DNA of 16,029 nucleotides, from assembly GCA_009788105.1 (NCBI GenBank), contig WQSD01000007.1, positions 1 to 16,029 of the forward strand, written 5' to 3'. This DNA is from Oscillospiraceae bacterium. GTDB taxonomy: Bacteria > Bacillota > Clostridia > Oscillospirales > CAG-272. Each line of letters begins with the position of its first letter. The stretch's first letter is position 1. Positions 11,786-16,029 of this stretch are shown piece by piece. Position numbers and translations under genes: made by a program. Under the pieces are notes generated by a model that worked only from the letters and a program-made list of their open reading frames with translations, ran no database searches and was not told where the DNA came from.

Positions 11786-13912
11786 CTACCCGCCAACGTC
11801 GGTGTCATCCTCGTTGATGCACTCCCCTTGCTCTCCTGTGGCGGTTGGCTCAAGGGTCACGCCGTACAGGCGAAGCCATGCGCCTTTGGTGTTCCCCACT
11901 TGGAAAATCACGTCTGCATCCCCGTTGATGGTGACTTCAAATTCGCCGTATGCGTATTGATATGGCTTTTCTGTGGCTGTGATTTTCCCTGTGTGTTTCA
12001 CTCCGCCTACTGATATAAAGTATTCTCCGATTCCGTTTTGAACTTCACTTTCGGCAGTGACACCGGAGGAATATTTCACTGTAAGTTTGTATGTAGCTTT
12101 TTGCTGGTTACGCACCTGCCAAATTACAGGCTGTACCTCTGACTGAAAGCCCTCAACGTAATCCCGCCCGGTTTTGCCGTCACAGAATTTCAGTCCGGCA
12201 CTCACATGGCTGGCGTCAAACACCCGCAGTGTTTCTGTTTGGACAGTAGACACTAATCTGCGCTTTTCGCAAAGTAGCTCCCCGTCAAATTCCACCGCAA
12301 TAACCGTGTTACATGACGGCGCAAGTCCTGTGGGCAAGCTGATTTCAACATCGTAATAATTCACACGCTTGATAGTTAGGGGCGTTTTGCTGTTGTCCGC
12401 AAGCAAATATGCTTTTGTTGGGTGGGTTATCATGCCGCCAATAGTGACAGACTTGCCGTCATGCTCGAACAGATGCAGATACAGGGTGTTCCCTTTAAGG
12501 GTGGTTTCCCCGAAAGTTTGTACAGGCAAAGGAGAGCGGGAAGTGCCGTAAATACTCTCGCCGTTCACTTTCATCCACTCGCCGATACCCTTTAGAATAT
12601 CAAGGTCAACCGGGTCAATCGCTCCGTTTGCCATTGGTCCAAGATTCATAAGAACATTGCCCCCACGCGCCGCACTTTTGGCAAGCAGGCGAATGAAGTG
12701 TGTAGGTGGCTTGTGGCTTTTGTCACCTTTTGAGTAGCCGTAGGATTCGTTGGTTGTCGGAATGGTTTCCCAATGACCGGGAAAAGGGGTAACTTCAGCT
12801 GCACGGTCAGCTGTGTTGGTGTAGTCGCCGCAACTGGTGAACCGATTGTTACGGGCAAGTCTGCCGTTGACAACCACAGTTGGGTCAGCTTCACGGATTG
12901 CTTGCAATATACGCAAATTCTCAGAGGGCGGTAGCTTATGGGGAGTGTCGAACCACAGCATTTTGGGGCGGTAAATTTTGATTAGCTCCAAAATTTGCGG
13001 AATGCTTTTTTCGTCAACGTAATATTTCGCCGTGCGAGGAACAAGCTCGGGATATTGGTCAAACCACAGACCTTTATCCCCTTCAAACAGCTTTTTGTCA
13101 CCGCCGCCGTTGGTGAACTCCCAGTCGTTGCCCGGTCCGTCCTGATGACCCCAGTCAAAAGCGTGAGAGTAGTAAAAGCCAAAGTCAAGCCCATGTTTTT
13201 CACAAGCATCACGTAGTTCCATCATGAGGTCGCGCCCTGTTTCCTTGTAAAAAGGGGTCATGCGAATGTCGTATGGGCAAGCATCAGAGGGGTTCATGGC
13301 AAAGCCGTCGTGGTGCTTGGCAGTAATGGCAAAGTAACGCATTCCCGCATCTTTTGCCGCAAGAATCCACTGCTCTGCATCAAACTCGACTGGGTTGAAT
13401 TTGTCGACAAACTGCTCTTTATATTCAGCTTGTGTTATGCGGAAATGTCTTTGAAGATGTTCGGCGTAAAACACACGTCCGCCATTGTATTCTCCCCCTG
13501 CAATGGCATACACTCCCCAATGAACAAAACACCCAAACTTATCTTCATGCCACCACTCCAAGCGGTCAGCAATGCCACTGAATGACTCTTGCAGCCACTG
13601 CCCATTCTCAAGTGCGGCATCTAACGCCATATCGTCACGCTTGTTGCCTGACAAGATTTCACCAACCGGGATTATTCGCATGGAACGCCATGTTGTGTCT
13701 GCTTTGGCGTTCTCATATTGCATGACAATGGGCTGGGACTTGTCCCCGTCGTGGGCACTGATTACAACAGAATTGCCCTGATAATTCTCCCCTGCGTAAA
13801 AGATAGCTTGATGCCCCCGGGGGATTTCGATTTCGGTTGGCAGGGTAGGCAGGGCGTAGTCGCCGACGCCATAGGATTGGGTTGAACCGTCTTGAAATTT
13901 GATTTTTATCAT
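11786..13912 (-). CDS. GH29-type alpha-L-fucosidase with N-terminal beta/gamma-crystallin-like and C-terminal CBM-like domains
   Basis: This 708-residue protein is a retaining alpha-L-fucosidase by its central barrel (about 105-450): FGCFVHWGVYA with H131, ITAKHHDGFAM with K199-H200-H201-D202, and MLWFDTPHK with D322 at the usual GH29 nucleophile position. The acid/base residue cannot be placed by eye. Residues 1-88 contain IFYAGENYQGNSVV, resembling a beta/gamma-crystallin motif, which is an unusual addition. A beta-sandwich (about 455-550) and a carbohydrate-binding-like domain (about 565-695, YKLTVKYSSG and WLRLYGVTLEP) follow. There is no signal peptide, so it should act in the cytoplasm on imported oligosaccharides. 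The ATG at 13912 follows GAGG at 8 nt. No transporter or fucose catabolism gene is nearby. GH29 also contains enzymes with other glycan preferences, so the substrate is not settled. Confidence 0.88.
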   Translation of the reverse strand: MIKIKFQDGSTQSYGVGDYALPTLPTEIEIPRGHQAIFYAGENYQGNSVVISAHDGDKSQPIVMQYENAKADTTWRSMRIIPVGEILSGNKRDDMALDAALENGQWLQESFSGIADRLEWWHEDKFGCFVHWGVYAIAGGEYNGGRVFYAEHLQRHFRITQAEYKEQFVDKFNPVEFDAEQWILAAKDAGMRYFAITAKHHDGFAMNPSDACPYDIRMTPFYKETGRDLMMELRDACEKHGLDFGFYYSHAFDWGHQDGPGNDWEFTNGGGDKKLFEGDKGLWFDQYPELVPRTAKYYVDEKSIPQILELIKIYRPKMLWFDTPHKLPPSENLRILQAIREADPTVVVNGRLARNNRFTSCGDYTNTADRAAEVTPFPGHWETIPTTNESYGYSKGDKSHKPPTHFIRLLAKSAARGGNVLMNLGPMANGAIDPVDLDILKGIGEWMKVNGESIYGTSRSPLPVQTFGETTLKGNTLYLHLFEHDGKSVTIGGMITHPTKAYLLADNSKTPLTIKRVNYYDVEISLPTGLAPSCNTVIAVEFDGELLCEKRRLVSTVQTETLRVFDASHVSAGLKFCDGKTGRDYVEGFQSEVQPVIWQVRNQQKATYKLTVKYSSGVTAESEVQNGIGEYFISVGGVKHTGKITATEKPYQYAYGEFEVTINGDADVIFQVGNTKGAWLRLYGVTLEPTATGEQGECINEDDTDVGG

Positions 13913-13963
13913 GATGGTTTCCTCATTAGACTTGTTTCGGAATTAAAACATTACTCCATCTTA

Positions 13964-14030
13964 TTACTCCACCGAATAAACGTTGCACATTTTGACTGTG
14001 AAAAAATGCAATGTTTATTCGGTGGAGCAA
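13964..14030. repeat. Long 24-bp-stem hairpin between pyrG and the fucosidase gene
   Basis: The arm at 13964-13987 (TTACTCCACCGAATAAACG...) pairs with 14007-14030 at 22 of 24 positions plus one G-T pair, around a 19-nt loop. On the minus strand it follows the pyrG stop by 27 nt, but no T-run follows, so termination is doubtful. A partial echo, ATTACTCCATCTT, precedes the left arm. It could be a palindromic element, an operator for the fucosidase gene, or an RNA processing site. Confidence 0.75.
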
Positions 14031-14057
14031 TAATTGGTTTGGTTGGGCATTGGTCAA

Positions 14058-15638
14058 TTATGTAACACACGCTTTCACAAAGCCGTCAAACAACGGGTGT
14101 ACCTTGTTTGGACGAGATTTTAGTTGCGGCTGGAACATTACTCCCACAAAGTGCCGTAGTTCGGGTAGCTCCAGGGCTTCGCAAGTTTCCCCGTCCTCTG
14201 AATAGGCAGAAAGCACCATGCCGCCGCCCTCTAACTGGGTAAGACAATTGTTGTTCAGCTCATATTTGTGGCGGTGACGCTCGGCGATTTCGGTTGTGCC
14301 GTATGCAGCGTGGACTTTCGTGCCGTCTTTCACCTTGCTGGTGTATAGTCCTTGTTGCATGGGAGCATTGACAGAATCCACTCCATCGGCAGACAGCACC
14401 ACCACAGGATACGGGGTCGCTTGGTTAAACTCGGTAGAGTGCGCCCCCTCTTTGCCTAACACATTGCGGGCAAATTCCACCGCGGCAAGCTGCATTCCAA
14501 GTCCAATTCCGAAGAATGGTATGTCGTTACGGCGGGCATAGCCGATTGCGGCGATTTTCCCGTCAATGCCACGCTCGCCAAATCCGGAGGGAACAATGAT
14601 GCCATCGCAGTCAGCAAAGATTTCTGCCGCATTTTCACTCGTCACATCTGCCGACTGCACCCACCCTATTTGGGCAACTGCATCGTTGGCAAACGCCGCA
14701 TGGTGCAACGCCTCGGCAATGGACAGATAGGCGTCACGCATTTCCACGTACTTCCCTACTAACGCCACGCGAATGGTGCGTTTTGCCGACTTAATCCGTG
14801 CCACCATGCTCTCCCATTCGGTCAAGTCCGGCTGTATTGCACCAAAGCCCAGCTTGCGGCACACAGCGTCGCACAGCCCCTCTCGCTCCAGCATTAACGG
14901 CACTTCGTATATGGTATCCGAAGTCATGTTTGGGATAACACAGCTTGGCTCCACATTGCAGAAAAGGGCAAGTTTGTGCTTCACTTCCGCTTGAATTTCG
15001 ATTTCGGTGCGGCAAACAAGAATATCCGGCTGAATCCCAAGGGACAGCATATCTTTCACGCTGTGCTGGGTTGGCTTGCTTTTCAGTTCGTTTGACCCTG
15101 CTATGTACGGCATTAGGGTAACATGGACGAAAATGCAGTTCTCCCGCCCAACTTCGTTTTGAATTTGACGGCACGCCTCAAGAAACGGTAGGGACTCAAT
15201 ATCTCCCACCGTGCCACCAATCTCTGTGATAAGCACATCGCAGGACATTTTTCCTGCCGCCATCACGTTTGCCTTAATCTCGTTGGTAATATGAGGGATA
15301 ACCTGCACCGTTTTACCACCGTACTCCCCTGACCGCTCTTTGTTTATCACATTGTTGTATATTTTCCCTGCGGTAATGTTGGACAACACGGACATATTCT
15401 CGTCGGTGAACCGCTCGTAATGCCCCACGTCAAGGTCACAACTGCTGCCGTCGTCTGTGACGAACACCTCTCCATGCTGATACGGACTCATTTTCCCTGG
15501 GTCAATATTTAGATAGGGGTCGAACTTTTGCAGGGTTACTTTCTTGCCCCGCGCCTTTAACAGCCGCCCAAGAGATGCCGCCGTAATGCCCTTCCCTAAT
15601 CCGCTAACCACTCCGCCAGTTACAAAAATATACTTCAT
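14058..15638 (-). CDS. pyrG: CTP synthase with inactivated glutaminase domain
   Basis: CTP synthase makes CTP from UTP and ATP, with ammonia normally cut from glutamine by its C-terminal class I amidotransferase domain. The synthetase half (about 1-265) is intact: VTGGVVSGLGKG P-loop, QKFDPYLNIDPG, SPYQHGEVFVTDDG, DLDVGHYERF and TEIGGTVGDIES. The amidotransferase half (about 290-526) is complete in length but lacks its catalytic set. The nucleophile site reads FFGIGLGMQ, with Gly at 379 instead of Cys. The usual FHPE reads FQPQ, so His and Glu are Gln503 and Gln505. The oxyanion motif PGGFG reads PSGFG with Ser351, and the GGTMRLG-type motif reads NAPMQQG. These codons were checked in the DNA. 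The 526-residue length is near normal. The start at 15638 has AAGGAG about 13 nt upstream, a longer spacing than usual; an in-frame ATG at 15698 has no support. Activity should depend on free ammonia. Confidence 0.95.
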   Translation of the reverse strand: MKYIFVTGGVVSGLGKGITAASLGRLLKARGKKVTLQKFDPYLNIDPGKMSPYQHGEVFVTDDGSSCDLDVGHYERFTDENMSVLSNITAGKIYNNVINKERSGEYGGKTVQVIPHITNEIKANVMAAGKMSCDVLITEIGGTVGDIESLPFLEACRQIQNEVGRENCIFVHVTLMPYIAGSNELKSKPTQHSVKDMLSLGIQPDILVCRTEIEIQAEVKHKLALFCNVEPSCVIPNMTSDTIYEVPLMLEREGLCDAVCRKLGFGAIQPDLTEWESMVARIKSAKRTIRVALVGKYVEMRDAYLSIAEALHHAAFANDAVAQIGWVQSADVTSENAAEIFADCDGIIVPSGFGERGIDGKIAAIGYARRNDIPFFGIGLGMQLAAVEFARNVLGKEGAHSTEFNQATPYPVVVLSADGVDSVNAPMQQGLYTSKVKDGTKVHAAYGTTEIAERHRHKYELNNNCLTQLEGGGMVLSAYSEDGETCEALELPELRHFVGVMFQPQLKSRPNKVHPLFDGFVKACVT

Positions 15639-15721
15639 TGCGCTTGTTTTTCTCCTTGAAAATTCTCTTATGAGTGTGTTGAATATATGATTGACCACAA
15701 ACCCTTTTTTTCAACACTCCC

Positions 15722-15730
15722 ATTATATCA
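15722..15730 (-). promoter_or_regulatory. Extended -10 promoter of pyrG
   Basis: On the minus strand TATGATATAAT includes a perfect TATAAT at 15727-15722 with TG in the extended position. No good -35 is found at 17 bp (GCGCAA). The leader would be about 75-80 nt long, starting with GGGAGTG followed by a run of A, and I see no clear attenuator in it. In Gram-positives pyrG is often regulated by reiterative transcription at an initial GGG run; the start near GGGAG makes this possible but unproven. Confidence 0.65.
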
Positions 15731-15793
15731 TATTTTACTACATTTTGCGCGAAAGGTCAATAGGAAAAAAGAAAAAGATTTTGCGACTATCTG

Positions 15794-15810
15794 GTTAGCT
15801 CATGGAACAG
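15794..15810 (+). repeat. 17-bp repeat, copy 2
   Basis: GTTAGCTCATGGAACAG, identical to 7631-7647, directly next to composite-repeat copy 2. Confidence 0.7.
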
Positions 15811-15811
15811 A

Positions 15812-16029
15812 CATTTCTGTAAATCCCCTTTCGCGAGCGGAAGGGGGCGCTGTGCGAATAGCACATCCCAGCGCGGGAGCGACTGCGACCCGGGGGCAGG
15901 GGCTGGTGTTTGCCCCTGACGGGGTAGGTGTGAAACGAACAACACCCTCTCTGCATCTTAAATCGTAGGGGCGGGGCTTGCCCCCGCCCGCAATATACCA
16001 CCGAACCACCCCGCCTACGCCACCCCTCC
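15812..16029 (-). repeat. Composite repeat of about 220 bp, copy 2 (may continue beyond the edge)
   Basis: Reverse-strand counterpart of 5880-6099. Module A is at 15964-16029, module B at 15895-15935 (40 of 41 matching), and module C is the CCCCTTTCGCGAGCGG... hairpin at about 15812-15847. Between B and C it has a private palindrome GGGATGTGCTATTCGCAC-type insert, while copy 1 has the 22-bp hairpin between A and B. Confidence 0.85.

Larger units (their letters stand above)
15639..16029. other. Region upstream of pyrG, ending in repeats
   Basis: It holds the pyrG leader and promoter (to about 15760), an AT-rich stretch, the second 17-bp repeat (15794-15810), and composite-repeat copy 2 to the window edge. 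No gene is supported. Confidence 0.7.

Noticed and set aside
11656..11853. Upstream extension of selD
   Set aside because: The extra residues overlap the fucosidase end and the 30-bp repeat; the ATG at 11655 has a good ribosome binding site and gives the normal family length.
14058..15638. pyrG as a pseudogene
   Set aside because: The frame is complete with near-normal length and an intact synthetase domain; only the glutaminase residues are lost, and the pattern is substitution rather than frameshift or stop.
15639..15698. Upstream extension of pyrG by 20 codons
   Set aside because: CTP synthase begins MKYIFVTGG; the extra residues have no counterpart and the upstream ATG lacks a ribosome binding site.

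Overview
The window looks like a chromosomal segment of an anaerobic, endospore-forming Firmicute (Clostridia-like). The reasons are the order miaB - ricA(ymcA)-type gene - mutS - mutL on one strand, which matches the miaB(ymcB)-ymcA-(cotE)-mutS-mutL cluster of Bacillus; a SpoIIIAH-type sporulation protein; strong GGAGG ribosome binding sites; and sigma-A promoters of the form TTGACA-N17-TATACT. I cannot name the species.

Layout, left to right. Positions 2-1744 (minus) hold mutL, cut by the left edge. Positions 2165-4732 (minus) hold mutS, bracketed by two inverted 62-bp repeats. Positions 5010-5355 hold a compact convergent locus: a 25-residue hydrophobic peptide gene (minus) facing a short RNA promoter (plus), with one shared bidirectional terminator. 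This looks like a type I toxin-antitoxin pair. Positions 5410-5802 (minus) hold a RicA/YlbF-family gene with a Cys-rich tail, and 6151-7551 (minus) hold miaB. After a 580-bp hairpin-rich gap, spoIIIAH (8134-8751) and secG (8949-9374) lie on the plus strand, each with its own terminator. From 9410 to 15638 everything is on the minus strand: an unrecognised membrane-anchored protein translationally coupled to selD, a GH29 alpha-L-fucosidase, and pyrG.

How the genes work together. MutS and MutL form the mismatch repair pair. MiaB modifies tRNA, and the RicA family supports RNase Y-dependent RNA processing in Bacillus. SelD makes selenophosphate. The fucosidase suggests use of fucosylated glycans. 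SpoIIIAH and SecG serve sporulation and protein export.

Main points for a second look: (1) the CTP synthase has lost its glutaminase catalytic residues (Cys to Gly at 379, His and Glu to Gln at 503 and 505, oxyanion Gly to Ser at 351), so it should depend on free ammonia; (2) the putative type I toxin-antitoxin locus between ricA and mutS; (3) SecG carries a 41-residue almost pure Asp/Asn tail made by a tandem repeat; (4) nearly every intergenic gap is a mosaic of shared palindromic repeat modules, including a composite element of about 220 bp present in two inverted copies; (5) five promoters share an extended -10 motif.
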